In this document: piece by piece, positions 46,815-56,752 of the stretch
Position numbering within the stretch: position 1 is the stretch's first letter
Layout: each line of letters starts with the position of its first letter
Source: Paraburkholderia sp. BL10I2N1
GTDB taxonomy: Bacteria; Pseudomonadota; Gammaproteobacteria; Burkholderiales; Burkholderiaceae
Direction of reading: 5' to 3'
Assembly: GCF_004361815.1 (NCBI RefSeq)
Contig: NZ_SNWA01000001.1
Coordinates: 496,001-560,000, forward strand
Length of the DNA stretch: 64,000 nt
Position numbers and translations under genes: made by a program
Notes under the pieces: model-generated
Database searches by the model: none
Told to the model about the DNA's origin: nothing
The model's input: only the letters and a program-made list of their open reading frames with translations

Positions 46815-47758
46815 TTGAACACCGCAAGGAGTTGAATGACGGCAGGGCCGGTCGCGATCAGACCCACCGTCGGCAACACGAACAGCATCATGGGCAAGGT
46901 CATCTTCGGGGCGAGCTTCGCGGCCTTTTCTTCGAGCGCGAATATTTGAGCGGCGCGTTCGGCGCGAGACAGCATGCGCAGCGACTGGGTGATCGGCGTG
47001 CCGTATTGCTGCGATTGAATCAGCGTCGTCACCAGTCCGCGCACCGACGACAGACCGATGCGGGCTGCCATGTTGCGCAGCGCGGTGGCGCTGTCGGTAC
47101 CCATTTGCAACTCGTCGGCCGTCACTGAAAACTCGTCCGCAAGCGGCGGGCAGATCGGCGTCAGTTCGTGCGCGACGCGCTTGATCGCGACGACGAGGCT
47201 ATTGCCGGCATTGGTGCAGATCACGAGCAGGTCGAGCGCGTCCGGCAGGCACGACGAGATGGCTTTCTGCCTGCGGCTGATCAACAATCCGAGCGCGTAC
47301 TCCGGCGCGATCATGCCGACGATGAAAGCGGCGGCCATCATCAGCACCCGAAACGCGAAGTGTTCGCCGAAGCGAGGCACATGCGCACCCAGCACGATCG
47401 CGACGAGCGCGAGCAGCGAGCCCACGATGATTTTCAGGCCCACCATTCCCGCCACCGTGCGCCGGTCGCGAAAGCCCGCACTAGCGAGCTGCTCGGCGAG
47501 CTTCTCGCGCTGAAACGCGTTCAGGAACGGCACCTGTTCGCCGATCAGTGCTACTCGCCGCGTCAGCCGCTGCCGCATGTTCGCGAGCGTTCGCTCGTCT
47601 GCGGCCGAGTCCGCAGCCCGGTGCGCGGCGACTTGCCGCACGCGTTGCGCAATCCGATGGCGCGTACTGCCCGTGCGCAGCAGAATCAATGCGACGGCAC
47701 TGATCAGGACGATCAGCAACGCGAGATTGGTGGCCGTACCGGCATCGAGGATGTTCAT
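46811..47758 (-). CDS. tadC: TadC inner-membrane platform protein
   Basis: A 315-residue GspF-domain protein with an N-terminal membrane helix (ALLIVLISAVALILL), two central ones and a C-terminal pair. The segment CLPDALDLLVICTNAGNSL and the later ALRNMAARIGLSSVRGLVTTLIQSQQYG are the T2SSF signature. ATG 47758 overlaps the tadB stop by four bases; the open frame runs 13 codons upstream. It acts with TadB as the membrane base for the CpaF motor. Confidence 0.94.
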   Translation of the reverse strand: MNILDAGTATNLALLIVLISAVALILLRTGSTRHRIAQRVRQVAAHRAADSAADERTLANMRQRLTRRVALIGEQVPFLNAFQREKLAEQLASAGFRDRRTVAGMVGLKIIVGSLLALVAIVLGAHVPRFGEHFAFRVLMMAAAFIVGMIAPEYALGLLISRRQKAISSCLPDALDLLVICTNAGNSLVVAIKRVAHELTPICPPLADEFSVTADELQMGTDSATALRNMAARIGLSSVRGLVTTLIQSQQYGTPITQSLRMLSRAERAAQIFALEEKAAKLAPKMTLPMMLFVLPTVGLIATGPAVIQLLAVFK

Positions 47759-48741
47759 CGCGAGGTATCCAGTTGCGACATCTTCCGCACCATCCACAGC
47801 CCGATTGTCAGCAGCACCGCGGCGAGCGTCACGATCTTGTGCCCGGCGCGCGTAGTGAACAGCAACTCGATGTAGGACCGGTTGACGATATACAACATGC
47901 CCGTGATGGCGAACGGCACGGCCGAAATGATGTTGGTCGCAAGCCGGCCTTCGGCGGTCAGCGCCTTAGTCTTCAAGCGGATGTCGCGCCGGCTGCGAAT
48001 GATCGACGCGAGGTTCTCCAGCGTCTCGGCGAGATTGCCGCCCGTCTCGCGCTGAAGCAGCAGACAGACGGAGAAGAACGAAAAGTCGGCGATCTGCAGC
48101 CGCTTTACAGCTTGATCCAGCACTTCGGTCAGATCCGCGCCGAGGCGTAGCGCATCGCCCATCGTGCGAAACGTGGAGCGCACCGGCTCGTCCGCCTCGC
48201 GGCCCGCGGTGCTGATGGCCTGCACGACCGGGATGCCGGCCCGCACCGCGCGAATGATCAGATCCAGCGTGTCCGGAAAGAGGGTCAGGAAGCGGGTGCG
48301 AAACCGCTCGATCAGGAAACGATAGGTTGCGCGCACGGCAAAGAGCGGCAGGCCGATGACAATCAGGGGACCCACCCAGTCGGGAGGTGAGGCCAGCTTT
48401 ACGCCCACGAGCGCGGCGATGAGAATGGCGATCGCGATCGCCGCAATCAGCCGCAAACCGCCCGCGCCACTGACCACGTGCACGCGTTCCACACGCTTTA
48501 GCCACCACGAGAACACCGCGCCGCCGCGCCCGGGGTGGCGCTGCAGGCTAAAGAGCTCCTGCTCCGGCAGTCGAGGGCCGGCTTTGCGCTGGAGAGCCAC
48601 AACGGTGCCCAGTTCATCGATCCGGCTGCGGATGCGGGACGCTGGCCGGCGCCGCGCCATGTCACGCAGCGACGACACCATCAACCCCGCAATCAGGATC
48701 GCGAAGAACGCGCCGGCGGCGACGACGTCGGCGGGCGTCAT
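47755..48741 (-). CDS. tadB: TadB inner-membrane platform protein
   Basis: A 328-residue GspF-domain protein, paralogous to TadC. It has an N-terminal helix, a central pair near 95-135 and C-terminal helices. The FPDTLDLIIRAVRAGIPVVQAI segment and SVCLLLQRETGGNLAETLENLA are the T2SSF signature. It overlaps the cpaF stop by four bases and the tadC start by four. Confidence 0.95.
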   Translation of the reverse strand: MTPADVVAAGAFFAILIAGLMVSSLRDMARRRPASRIRSRIDELGTVVALQRKAGPRLPEQELFSLQRHPGRGGAVFSWWLKRVERVHVVSGAGGLRLIAAIAIAILIAALVGVKLASPPDWVGPLIVIGLPLFAVRATYRFLIERFRTRFLTLFPDTLDLIIRAVRAGIPVVQAISTAGREADEPVRSTFRTMGDALRLGADLTEVLDQAVKRLQIADFSFFSVCLLLQRETGGNLAETLENLASIIRSRRDIRLKTKALTAEGRLATNIISAVPFAITGMLYIVNRSYIELLFTTRAGHKIVTLAAVLLTIGLWMVRKMSQLDTSR

Positions 48742-50150
48742 GGCCGCATCGCCTCGAGCAGTTGCTCTTCGAGCCCGTAGTAGGCGGCCCGCGCCGAGAA
48801 TACTGGGCGCAGCGACGACGACTCGAACACGCCGCGCACTTCGTCCTGGTACGCCGTCGTGTCGAAGCGGAACGCAAAGAGGTCTTGAGTAATGACGACG
48901 TCGCCTTCCATCCCTGCGACCTCGGTGATGCGCGTTATACGGCGCATGCCATCACGCATCCGTTCGATCTGCAGGATCAGGTGCACCGCGCTCGCGATCT
49001 GACGGCGGATCGACAGCAGCGGCAGATTGCCGTTCGCCATCATCACCATGCTCTCGAGACGGGTGATCGCATCGCGCGGCGTGTTCGCGTGGATCGTCGT
49101 CATCGAGCCGTCGTGCCCGGTGTTCATCGCCTGCAGCACGTCGAATGCCTCCGCCCCGCGTGTTTCGCCGAGGATGATGCGGTCGGGACGCATCCGTAGC
49201 GCATTGCGCACCAGGTCGCGCTGTGAAACGGCGCCCAGTCCCTCGGCATTTTCCGGACGCGTCTCGAGGCTCACGACATGCGGTTGCTGCAATTGGAGCT
49301 CGGCTGCGTCTTCGATGGTGACGATTCGTTCATGCTCGTCGATATGATGCGACAGCGCGTTGAGCAGCGTCGTCTTGCCGGAACCGGTGCCGCCGGAGAT
49401 CACGACGTTGAGCCGGCACGCGCCGGCGATCTTCAGCATGCGCGTCATCGCGGGCGACATATTGCCCTGCTGCGCCATCCGCGCGAGCGTGATATTGCGC
49501 TTTGCAAATTTGCGGATCGAGATCGACGCGCCGCGAATCGCGATCGGCGGCAGCACGACATTGACCCGGCTGCCGTCGGCGAGGCGCGCGTCGACCATCG
49601 GGCTGCTTTCGTCGACGCGGCGCCCAATTGCCGCGGCGATGCGCTGCGCGACGTTGATCACATGCGCGTTGTCGCGGAACTTGAGTGGCGTCAATTCCAG
49701 CCGGCCGTGCCGCTCCGCGTAGACCTGGTCCGGCCCGTTGACGAGGATGTCGGTCACCGATTCGTCGGCGAGCAGCGGCTCGATCGGGCCGACGCCGAAC
49801 ATGTCATTCAGTATTTCGTTGACGATCAGCGTCTGCTCGGCCATCGTCACATTGAGCCGCTCGCGCGCGACCACCTCGGTCGCGATCTGTTCGATGCCCG
49901 CGCGCACCTGATCGCGTGACATCATCAACGCGGCCGACATGTTCATCGAAGCGAAGACGACGGTGCGGATCTTCTTGAAGTTGTCCGAGCGGATGAGCGC
50001 TTCGTGCTTGTCGATCGGAACGGCCGCGCGCAGCGGCGTCGCACCGGGCTGCGGCGCGTCCGCGTTCATTTTCGCGTCCGCTTTAGCGGCCATGTCGCTA
50101 TCGGCAACAGGCGGCATGACTGCGGTGTTCGTCCTTTTTCCGAACGTCAT
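48738..50150 (-). CDS. cpaF: CpaF/TadA pilus assembly ATPase
   Basis: A 470-residue hexameric secretion ATPase. Walker A is [14 protein letters not shown], then IEDAAELQL (Walker B-like Asp box), and a His box is in the [11 protein letters not shown] segment. The N-terminal 50 residues are low-complexity. ATG 50150 overlaps the cpaE stop by four bases; the longer open frame through cpaE is spurious. It powers Flp pilus extension, and in some species retraction. Confidence 0.96.
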   Translation of the reverse strand: MTFGKRTNTAVMPPVADSDMAAKADAKMNADAPQPGATPLRAAVPIDKHEALIRSDNFKKIRTVVFASMNMSAALMMSRDQVRAGIEQIATEVVARERLNVTMAEQTLIVNEILNDMFGVGPIEPLLADESVTDILVNGPDQVYAERHGRLELTPLKFRDNAHVINVAQRIAAAIGRRVDESSPMVDARLADGSRVNVVLPPIAIRGASISIRKFAKRNITLARMAQQGNMSPAMTRMLKIAGACRLNVVISGGTGSGKTTLLNALSHHIDEHERIVTIEDAAELQLQQPHVVSLETRPENAEGLGAVSQRDLVRNALRMRPDRIILGETRGAEAFDVLQAMNTGHDGSMTTIHANTPRDAITRLESMVMMANGNLPLLSIRRQIASAVHLILQIERMRDGMRRITRITEVAGMEGDVVITQDLFAFRFDTTAYQDEVRGVFESSSLRPVFSARAAYYGLEEQLLEAMRP

Positions 50151-51373
50151 CTCCGGCCCCTGTTGCCAGCAAGACGCGCATACCACGGCTTCGGCGGTGC
50201 GGCCTCGGTGCGGCCGGTCAACATATTTGCCAGCTCGACCACCGCCGATGTGAACGGCGTCGGCTTGCCGGCCGCGATCGGTTCGCCAAGATTCTCGGCA
50301 GCCGCAAGCGTTTTGGGTTCGTAGGGCAGTTCGACCATCGACGCACGGCCGAGCGCGCGCTGGAAATCGGCGGCGTCGACCCGGCCCGCAACGGGTTCGT
50401 GCTGATTGTTCAGCAGTAGCGTGATCGTCGGGTCGCTGTCGCGGTCTTCGGTGAAACGGAGCAAGCGCGCGGTTTCGCGGGCGGCGTGGACGGATCGGTC
50501 CGACGTGATATAGACGAATGCAGATGCGTCGAATGCCTCTTCGGCGATACTTCCGGCGACGCCGGACAGGTCGAGCATCACGTAGTGGAAATGCCGTTTC
50601 AGCGCATTGATGAGCTCGGAAATCGCACCCGGACGACACACGAAATCGTTGCCGTATTGCAGCTCGGACGATAGTACGAGAAGGTGATTGCTCTTCGGGA
50701 CGAGCATCCGGTTGATCAGCGGCGTATCGATGCGCTGCGGGTTTTGCAGCAGTTCGGTCAACCCGTTGTTGGTGGTCAGCCGCAGCATCGAGTTGACTGC
50801 CCCGCCGTGAAAATTCAGGTCGACATACGCGATGCGTCGATGGGTGACGTCGGCCAGAAAGCGCGCCAGCGACACCGCGATGGTGGTGGTGCCGACACCC
50901 CCGCGGGCACCGGCAAAACAGACGGCGTTGCCGGTGCGCAGGGTGGCGGCCGGATCGCGTGCCGTCAGCGCGCGCTGCAGAAGGCCGACCGAGAGCGGCT
51001 TGAAAAGATAGTCCTGGACCCCGGCGCCGAGCAGGCTGCGATAAAGGTCCACGTCATTGCGCTCTCCCACTACGACCACGGCGACCGACGGGTCGCAGAC
51101 GTCGGAAAGGCGCGCGAGATCGCTGATCGGCATCGCAGACCCCGACACATCGACGATCAGTTGCCTGGGCGAACGATCGAGGGTTTTCAGCAGCTGGATC
51201 GCGTCGTCGATCGTTCCCCTCTGCACGCATGCGCTCGCGATCGACTGATCGACAATCAGGTTCTTCACCGTGGTTTCGCTGTCGCGGTCGGACACGACCG
51301 CAAGTAGATCCTCGGCGTTGATTGCGCTGCTGCTCGTGAATCGAAGGAGTGATTCGATGGCGCTCACTGGCAT
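50147..51373 (-). CDS. cpaE: CpaE/TadZ pilus localisation ATPase-like protein
   Basis: A 408-residue protein with an N-terminal receiver-like domain (about 35-135; IVDVSGS, VVVVGERNDVDLYRSLLGAGVQDYLFKP) and a ParA/MinD-like domain from about 150. The P-loop AGARGGVGTTTIA has Thr-Thr-Thr in place of the usual Lys-Thr-Thr/Ser, so ATP hydrolysis may differ from the standard deviant Walker A. It directs the pilus machine to the pole in Caulobacter. Confidence 0.92.
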   Translation of the reverse strand: MPVSAIESLLRFTSSSAINAEDLLAVVSDRDSETTVKNLIVDQSIASACVQRGTIDDAIQLLKTLDRSPRQLIVDVSGSAMPISDLARLSDVCDPSVAVVVVGERNDVDLYRSLLGAGVQDYLFKPLSVGLLQRALTARDPAATLRTGNAVCFAGARGGVGTTTIAVSLARFLADVTHRRIAYVDLNFHGGAVNSMLRLTTNNGLTELLQNPQRIDTPLINRMLVPKSNHLLVLSSELQYGNDFVCRPGAISELINALKRHFHYVMLDLSGVAGSIAEEAFDASAFVYITSDRSVHAARETARLLRFTEDRDSDPTITLLLNNQHEPVAGRVDAADFQRALGRASMVELPYEPKTLAAAENLGEPIAAGKPTPFTSAVVELANMLTGRTEAAPPKPWYARLAGNRGRR

Positions 51374-51382
51374 GCTCCGCGA

Positions 51383-51754
51383 TCAATGAACCACGTTGGT
51401 GGTGGTCGAAGTCGAATTGAGCGGCGTCGTGCGCCCTTCTTCGTAACGGCGCACCGCGCTTGCGCCGAGCGCTGCGTCCGCGCCCGTATAAGGAATCGGC
51501 TCAATAAGGTCGGCAGGGCGCGCAAGCATGACCGCGAGGTTGGCGTACGTAGCACAGCCGAACGCGACCCCGGGACGTCCGAATCCCGCATCGACCAAGT
51601 GCGATGGCCGCAGGAGTGTCGCGCAGTCGGGCGGCACGGCGTGCGTGCCGTCGAACCCGATAACCGATGGATCAGGCATGCCGAGCGGCGGAGGCGTCGA
51701 CATGCAGCCCGCTATCGCAGCGAGCAGCGCAACGGAGGAAAGGCGTGCAAGCAT
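51383..51754 (-). CDS. cpaD: CpaD-like lipoprotein
   Basis: A 123-residue protein with a lipoprotein signal (SSVALLAAIAGC). The DCATLL and FGCATYANLAVMLARPADLIEP segment corresponds to the conserved C-terminal part of CpaD. It is shorter than typical CpaD (about 200 residues) because the N-terminal half is reduced. It lies between the secretin and cpaE genes, as expected, and probably aids secretin function. Confidence 0.8.
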   Translation of the reverse strand: MLARLSSVALLAAIAGCMSTPPPLGMPDPSVIGFDGTHAVPPDCATLLRPSHLVDAGFGRPGVAFGCATYANLAVMLARPADLIEPIPYTGADAALGASAVRRYEEGRTTPLNSTSTTTNVVH

Positions 51755-51769
51755 GGCATGGCTCCCGGT

Positions 51770-53167
51770 TCAGTAAACAAAGCCCGCCCCGCCGACGAGG
51801 CGCGGGGCGTCGCCGGACAGCGGATCGATTCCGAGCGAACGCTGCAGCACGTATTCGACATCGCCGGCTGCATGCGTCACGCTGTCGAGCGGCTGCCGCA
51901 GTTGTCCGGGACTGGAGGGTTGCACGATATAAGGCGTGACGATGACGACGACTTCGGACTTGTTGTTCAGGTATTTTTTTGACGAGAACAGTTTGCCGAG
52001 TATCGGCACGCGGCCGAGCCCGGGAAACTCCGCGAGTATGTCGCTCGTGTTGCTTTGGAGCAGACCGCCGATCGCGAAGCTTTGCCCGCTCGACAACTCG
52101 ACGGTGGTGTCCACACGGCGCACGGTAAGCGCCGGAATCTTGATCGTGGACAGCGTGATCGAGTTGGTCGGATCGATCTCGCTGACCTCTGGACGCACCT
52201 TGAGGCTGATCCGATTGTCGGCCAGTACGGTGGGGGTGAAGTCGAGCGACACGCCGAACGGCTTGAAGGCGATCGTGATCGCGCCCGTTGTGTCCTGCGC
52301 GACCGGGACCGGGAATTCGCCGCCCGCGAGAAAGCTGGCGGTCTGACCGGACATCGCGGTGAGATTCGGCTCGGCCAGCATCGTAATGAGCCCCTCTTGA
52401 TCGAGCGCATCGAGCACCGCCTCGACGCTGACGTTCCCCGTATGAAAACCGGCCACCGTCGAAAACGCGCCGCTCGACGACAAGAGGAAGCGACCCGTCG
52501 TATCGAACAGCTGGCGCCCATTGAAAATCCCGCCGACAAAGTTGCCGACCGAGCCGAGCGAACTCCAGTTGATGCCGAGTTCCTGCGTGATGTTTCGATC
52601 GACTTCGGTAATCCGCACGCGCAGATTGACCTGAATCGGATGATCCAATGTGAGCCGGTTGACAAGCGTTTCCTTGTCGCGCAGTGAAGGTTTCAGCGAC
52701 TCTACGACCGCATCGGCATCCGCCGCGCTCGGCACGCGGCCGGCAATCATCAGCGAGCCGGGTGCACTCGTGAGGGTCAGGCGCAATTGCGGGAAGCGTG
52801 CGTCGAGCATGCGTTGCACCGCCTGCATATCGACGCTGACTTCGATGGTTTTGCGAAGGACCGTCCGGTTGTTTGGGCCGAGTGCAAAGAGCGTCGTCGT
52901 GCCCGCTTTCTTGCCGAGCACAAATACCGTTTCGGGCGTCGGCACGTGCACGTCGGCGACTTCCGGGTCCGCAACGAATACGGCGACGGCCGGCGCCGGC
53001 AGCTTCACCATCTCGCCCTTCCCCGCGGGCACTACAAGCGTTCCTCCGGAGTCCGCCGCGTACGAGCGGTTCATGCTTGCGAAGCCGCACAGGATTGCAG
53101 CACACGCGACGACCGTCGATGCGAACCGACGCCGCGAGCGATGGACTGAGAGAACAACGTGCAACAT
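51770..53167 (-). CDS. cpaC: CpaC/RcpA outer-membrane secretin
   Basis: A 465-residue secretin with an N-terminal signal (VVACAAILCGFASMNRSYAAD), N-domains with a BON-like part around residues 60-190, and the C-terminal secretin domain with VEAVLDALDQEGLITMLAEPNLT and VPVAQD. ATG 53167 follows AGGAAAGG; a frame open 20 codons further upstream lacks a ribosome site. It forms the pore through which the Flp pilus leaves the cell. Confidence 0.95.
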   Translation of the reverse strand: MLHVVLSVHRSRRRFASTVVACAAILCGFASMNRSYAADSGGTLVVPAGKGEMVKLPAPAVAVFVADPEVADVHVPTPETVFVLGKKAGTTTLFALGPNNRTVLRKTIEVSVDMQAVQRMLDARFPQLRLTLTSAPGSLMIAGRVPSAADADAVVESLKPSLRDKETLVNRLTLDHPIQVNLRVRITEVDRNITQELGINWSSLGSVGNFVGGIFNGRQLFDTTGRFLLSSSGAFSTVAGFHTGNVSVEAVLDALDQEGLITMLAEPNLTAMSGQTASFLAGGEFPVPVAQDTTGAITIAFKPFGVSLDFTPTVLADNRISLKVRPEVSEIDPTNSITLSTIKIPALTVRRVDTTVELSSGQSFAIGGLLQSNTSDILAEFPGLGRVPILGKLFSSKKYLNNKSEVVVIVTPYIVQPSSPGQLRQPLDSVTHAAGDVEYVLQRSLGIDPLSGDAPRLVGGAGFVY

Positions 53168-53254
53168 AGCCTTTCCTGTGTGAAACGTGCTCACCTGGTG
53201 GTGCAGGCGAGCCGCGTTGGTACGCATACCGCGCGACCGTGGCGGCCGCCTCCG

Positions 53255-54289
53255 CTACTGTGCGAGCGGCTGCCCGCTGATCCCGGTTTGTGCGGCTTCG
53301 AGCGGCCGCGCGGGTGGCGCTGCTGACGATTGCAGCGGCTGTTGGCCGGGCGGCAGCGGCGGCAGTCCCGGCACACCCGTTGCGCCGCCGACTGACCCTG
53401 CGCCGGATGCCTCGCTCGACTTCGAGCCTCGATAGACGATCACCGCAGGCGCGGCTGAACGCACCGTTGCGCCGCGTTTCGTGTTCATTTCCGCCGCATG
53501 TAATGCGCGCGACACATCGCCCCCCCATACAGGCGGCGTTTGCGGCGCCGTGGTGTCGGCTGGCGGCTCGTGGCGGTCCTTCGTCGCGAAGCTGCGCAAC
53601 GCGAGCGACAGCGTGCCGAGATGGGTCGCCACCGCGATCACCTGGGCATTTCGCGGCGTCACCTCGAACGTGACGGTGCGCGCACGCGTATCTGCTTGCG
53701 CGGCGTTGTCCTTGGGGCGCTGAAATGCGGAGCCAACCGCGAGCACGCGCACTCGATTGACCACGGTCTCCGCTTCGACCGTTCGACCGGCCTCGGCCGT
53801 GTCCTTCGCCGAGTCGCCGAGGGTCTGCGTGAGCAGCACGTCGACATAGTCTCCGGGCTGAATCAGCCCCGCATTGCCTGTTACATCGTCGATCGCAACC
53901 GAGATCGCGCGCATGTCGGGTTTGAGTGCGGCGGCGAGAAAGCCCGGCGCGTTAGGTGAGATCACATCGGCGGGACCGAGCGGCGCGCCGGCTTTTACCG
54001 CGTGGCGCAGCAGGTCGCCTTTGAGGTCGCTGTCCGCGTCGCCGCTTCCCACCTGCCCTTCGATGAGCGCGCCCGCCGGAGCTTGTCCGTGCGGCACGCT
54101 TTTCCAGACGAGGTCGCTATCGCGCAGCAGCAGACCGTCGGGCAGATCCGCGGCAGCGGCCCGAATGCGATCCATCCCGTGCGAACTCGCCGCACCCGGA
54201 TGCGACGCCGCGATGTAGAGCGTGCGGAGCACGAGTGCGCCAATGATGGCGACGACGATGAGGCCGGCGAATTTGAGGATTCTGGGCAT
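53255..54289 (-). CDS. cpaB: CpaB/RcpC pilus assembly protein
   Basis: A 344-residue protein anchored by one N-terminal helix (FAGLIVVAIIGALVLRTLYI). SAF-like strands follow (AADLPDGLLLRDSDLVW) with a central MRAISVAIDDVTGNAGLIQPGDYVDVLLTQ that is the RcpC signature. The C-terminal 80 residues are Pro/Gly/Ala-rich. It sits between the prepilin peptidase and the secretin and probably helps stabilise the latter. Confidence 0.92.
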   Translation of the reverse strand: MPRILKFAGLIVVAIIGALVLRTLYIAASHPGAASSHGMDRIRAAAADLPDGLLLRDSDLVWKSVPHGQAPAGALIEGQVGSGDADSDLKGDLLRHAVKAGAPLGPADVISPNAPGFLAAALKPDMRAISVAIDDVTGNAGLIQPGDYVDVLLTQTLGDSAKDTAEAGRTVEAETVVNRVRVLAVGSAFQRPKDNAAQADTRARTVTFEVTPRNAQVIAVATHLGTLSLALRSFATKDRHEPPADTTAPQTPPVWGGDVSRALHAAEMNTKRGATVRSAAPAVIVYRGSKSSEASGAGSVGGATGVPGLPPLPPGQQPLQSSAAPPARPLEAAQTGISGQPLAQ

Positions 54290-54303
54290 GGCGGTGAACT
54301 GTC

Positions 54304-54795
54304 CTAGACGATAGGCGCGCTATGCGCGAGCGGCGCCCATACTGCCGCGCCCCCGCCCAACGCGAGCGCGATGCCATAAGGCACACCGCGCGCACACGAC
54401 AGACATGACAGCCAGCGCAACGCTCCGACGCGGCGGTACAGCGGGTCCGCCGCGATGACCCCAAGGCCCAAGATCAGGCCGCAAACAGACACGATGACGA
54501 AGACGGGCGCCGCGAGCGACGGACCCGCCCAAAGAAAAACCGCTGCGGCGAGCTTCACGTCGCCGCCTGCGATCCATCCGAATCGGAATAGCAACGCGTA
54601 TACGGCGAGTGCTGTCGCCGCCACGCCGACGTGGCTGAGAAATGCGGCAGCGCCAATTCGAACGAGCGCTGCTGCGACGCAATAGAGACCGGCGACGATG
54701 AGCACCGAGCGGGTGGGCAGGCGCCGGGAGAGCAGATCGGAGACCGCCAGTGAAGCCAACACAAGGCAGGTCGCCAGCTTCACCGAGTACAGCAT
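54304..54795 (-). CDS. tadV: TadV/CpaA prepilin peptidase
   Basis: A 163-residue membrane aspartic peptidase of the type IV prepilin peptidase family. The two catalytic Asp residues lie in ASLAVSDLLSRRLP (D20) and GGDVKLAAAVFLW (D79). It has four or five membrane segments and lacks the methyltransferase half of PilD, as usual for Tad loci. It matures Flp and the TadE/TadG pseudopilins. Confidence 0.92.
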   Translation of the reverse strand: MLYSVKLATCLVLASLAVSDLLSRRLPTRSVLIVAGLYCVAAALVRIGAAAFLSHVGVAATALAVYALLFRFGWIAGGDVKLAAAVFLWAGPSLAAPVFVIVSVCGLILGLGVIAADPLYRRVGALRWLSCLSCARGVPYGIALALGGGAAVWAPLAHSAPIV

Positions 54796-54838
54796 GTTGG
54801 TTTGCCTGGGTTCAGCTATGCATTTGCGCGATGGACGC

Positions 54839-54870
54839 GGCGGGAGTATTCGATAAGAAATATTCCCGCC
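54839..54870 (-). terminator. Hairpin between flp and tadV, probable attenuator
   Basis: GGCGGGAGTATT pairs with AATATTCCCGCC (one mismatch) around a seven-base loop. It begins about 20 bases beyond the flp stop. No T run follows, so it may stabilise flp mRNA or reduce readthrough, letting pilin exceed the assembly proteins. Confidence 0.6.
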
Positions 54871-54888
54871 ATGTCGATCGCGATGGGT

Positions 54889-55065
54889 TTAGCCTGCTGC
54901 GTTCGTTACCTTGGTGGTCAGATTGGTAAAGATGGCCTGGAGGTTCGGGCTGAATACTGTGCCCACGCCCACGACCGCAACGACGATGATCCCTGCTAGC
55001 ACCGCGTACTCGAGTGCGCTGACGCCGCGTTCATCACGCGACAGGGACTTGATGAATTGCAGCAT
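54889..55065 (-). CDS. flp: Flp-type major pilin
   Basis: A 58-residue pilin. The N-terminus MLQFIKSLSRDERGVSALEY contains the processing site Gly, then V-S-A-L-E-Y with the conserved Glu-Tyr pair. A hydrophobic helix AVLAGIIVVAVVGVGTVF follows. The start has AGGAG eight bases upstream. It is the first gene of the Tad operon and the main filament subunit, cut by TadV. Confidence 0.95.
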   Translation of the reverse strand: MLQFIKSLSRDERGVSALEYAVLAGIIVVAVVGVGTVFSPNLQAIFTNLTTKVTNAAG

Positions 55066-56218
55066 AAGTAGCTCCTGTTTAGAGGCCGTTCAGTTACGGA
55101 AACGAGACAACGGAAGATCCGGATTGGGTCTATCCGAATGTGTTATCGGCAGGATTCGAGGGGATCTTTAGTGTCCAAGACCTGCTATTGCACATTGGAT
55201 CACCCGCGAAGGCTAGTCGAAGCAGCGATGTGAAGCCAAAAAGCAGCGCAATTCTTCTGTATGCATTCCGTAATGGAATTGGGCCTTAAGCTGCGGGTAA
55301 GCCTAGGATGTCGCGATCGGGGGTGACGGAGGTCGTTACGCGCGGACGTCAGTTCTGCCCCATGGGCAAGCGCGTCGGTGGTATGGGTGTGCCGCATCGG
55401 CTTTGGGGCTTAACCGCATAGCGGTATCGCGCCAGTGGCCGAATCTGATTACCTCAGCAATGGAAATGCGGGTCGTTGTACGACCTCCGGGGGCGGTGAC
55501 TAGCTAACGAATCCTGCCGGACGATGCTGGAGGGACGCCAAGGTCGAGTAACTTCGACGATCCGCGTAGCTTAGAAGCCATGTCTATAGGACCAATCGTT
55601 TGTCTATCGCTTTCCATCGCAAGCTTGGATTTCTGGTGACACGTGAGAGCGACAAGGGCTTCGAATTCTTCATCACGCTGGATGAACTAGCCACGAGGCC
55701 CGCGGTGCGGCGTGCCATTGCCCGGGCGACATCCCGTTCGGAGTAACGCGCGAAGCCAGCTGTGTGCTCAATCGTAACGAGAGGCGGGCATCTCCTGAGT
55801 ACCCGACCAATTGCATCTAAGCTCCGGTCACCAGGAGCGCACGTTACCACCTTCATGAGGGTCCGCTTCCGGCAAACGTGACTGGCCGTTCCGGGTCGCG
55901 TGCTGCCGTCCGCGGAGCATCCGAGGATCACGCCGAGTATGTGAATCGCATGAGGCAGTGACCGGCCAACACCGGACATTCGCGGACGTGGGCCGAGGAA
56001 GGCGTTAGTCAACGAAAACGACGGCAGCTACCCGGGTCGGTGGCGGACGTCGAGGCGACTGCACGGACCAATCGGCAATTCGTCGCGCCCTGCAGCGGTT
56101 TGCTTCATGGTTGGGAACAGGGCTCTCCCACGCGACATCTAAGTCCATATCCAAGGTCGAATCGGACCTGGCCCACGTGGGCCGGCCAGACGCGCGACCA
56201 TCGCCCGGGAGACGATTC
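55066..56218. other. Long intergenic region upstream of flp
   Basis: About 1.15 kb without a convincing gene. The flp promoter and upstream controls must be in the first few hundred bases, but no clear sigma-54 or sigma-70 site is visible. A short forward frame at 55607-55746 (about 46 codons from a TTG, with a plausible GFEFFITLDELATRPAVRRAI) may be a gene fragment. The longer minus-strand frame at 55584-56012 appears to be its shadow. Confidence 0.4.
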
Positions 56219-56752
56219 ATGAAGTTGATCAATGTTGGCTTTTTTGGGGCACTGGCTCTCACCAGCTTCACTGCCTTGGCGCAGAGCGCCGGTCCCACTG
56301 ATCCCCAGATCGCGGCCATCGTGGTGACCGCCAATCAAGTCGATATCGACGCGGGCAAGCTCGCGGAATCGACGACCCGATCGAAGGACGTCAAAGCGTT
56401 TGCGCAGCGAATGATCACCGACCACAGTGGCGTCAACAAGGCGGCCGTCGACCTCGTGCACAAGCTGGGCGTGACGCCGGAGGACAACCCGACGAGCCAA
56501 AGCCTCAAGCAAGGCGGCGATACGAACCTCGCCAACCTGAAGAAGCTCGAGGGCAAACGTTTTGATCAGACGTATATTGACCATGAGGTGACCTATCACG
56601 AGACCGTTCTGGATGCGCTCGACAAGACCTTGATCCCGAGTGCCCAAAACGCAGAGCTGAAGGCGCTCCTCGTCAAGGTGCGGCCGGCCTTTGTGGCACA
56701 CCTCGAGCATGCCAGGCATCTGCAGGCAGAACTGGACAAGAGCGGTGGGTGA
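56219..56752 (+). CDS. DUF4142 periplasmic protein
   Basis: A 177-residue protein with a signal peptide (MKLINVGFFGALALTSFTALAQS) and a helical domain of the DUF4142 (ferritin-like) type: NQVDIDAGKLAESTTRSKDVKAFAQRMITDHSG, later TYIDHEVTYHETVLDALDKTL. The spacing of Glu, Asp and His resembles metal-binding bundles, but metal binding is unproven. ATG 56219 follows GGGAGA. The gene overlaps the cupredoxin start by eight bases and heads a small envelope-stress-like operon. Confidence 0.9.
   Translation: MKLINVGFFGALALTSFTALAQSAGPTDPQIAAIVVTANQVDIDAGKLAESTTRSKDVKAFAQRMITDHSGVNKAAVDLVHKLGVTPEDNPTSQSLKQGGDTNLANLKKLEGKRFDQTYIDHEVTYHETVLDALDKTLIPSAQNAELKALLVKVRPAFVAHLEHARHLQAELDKSGG

Noticed and set aside
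51672..53528. 618-codon minus-strand frame across cpaC and cpaD
   Set aside because: It lies in another frame of the secretin gene, and the product is Arg/Ala low complexity without domains.
55584..56012. 142-codon minus-strand frame upstream of the Tad operon
   Set aside because: No ribosome site or family features, and it overlaps a short forward frame that looks at least as plausible.
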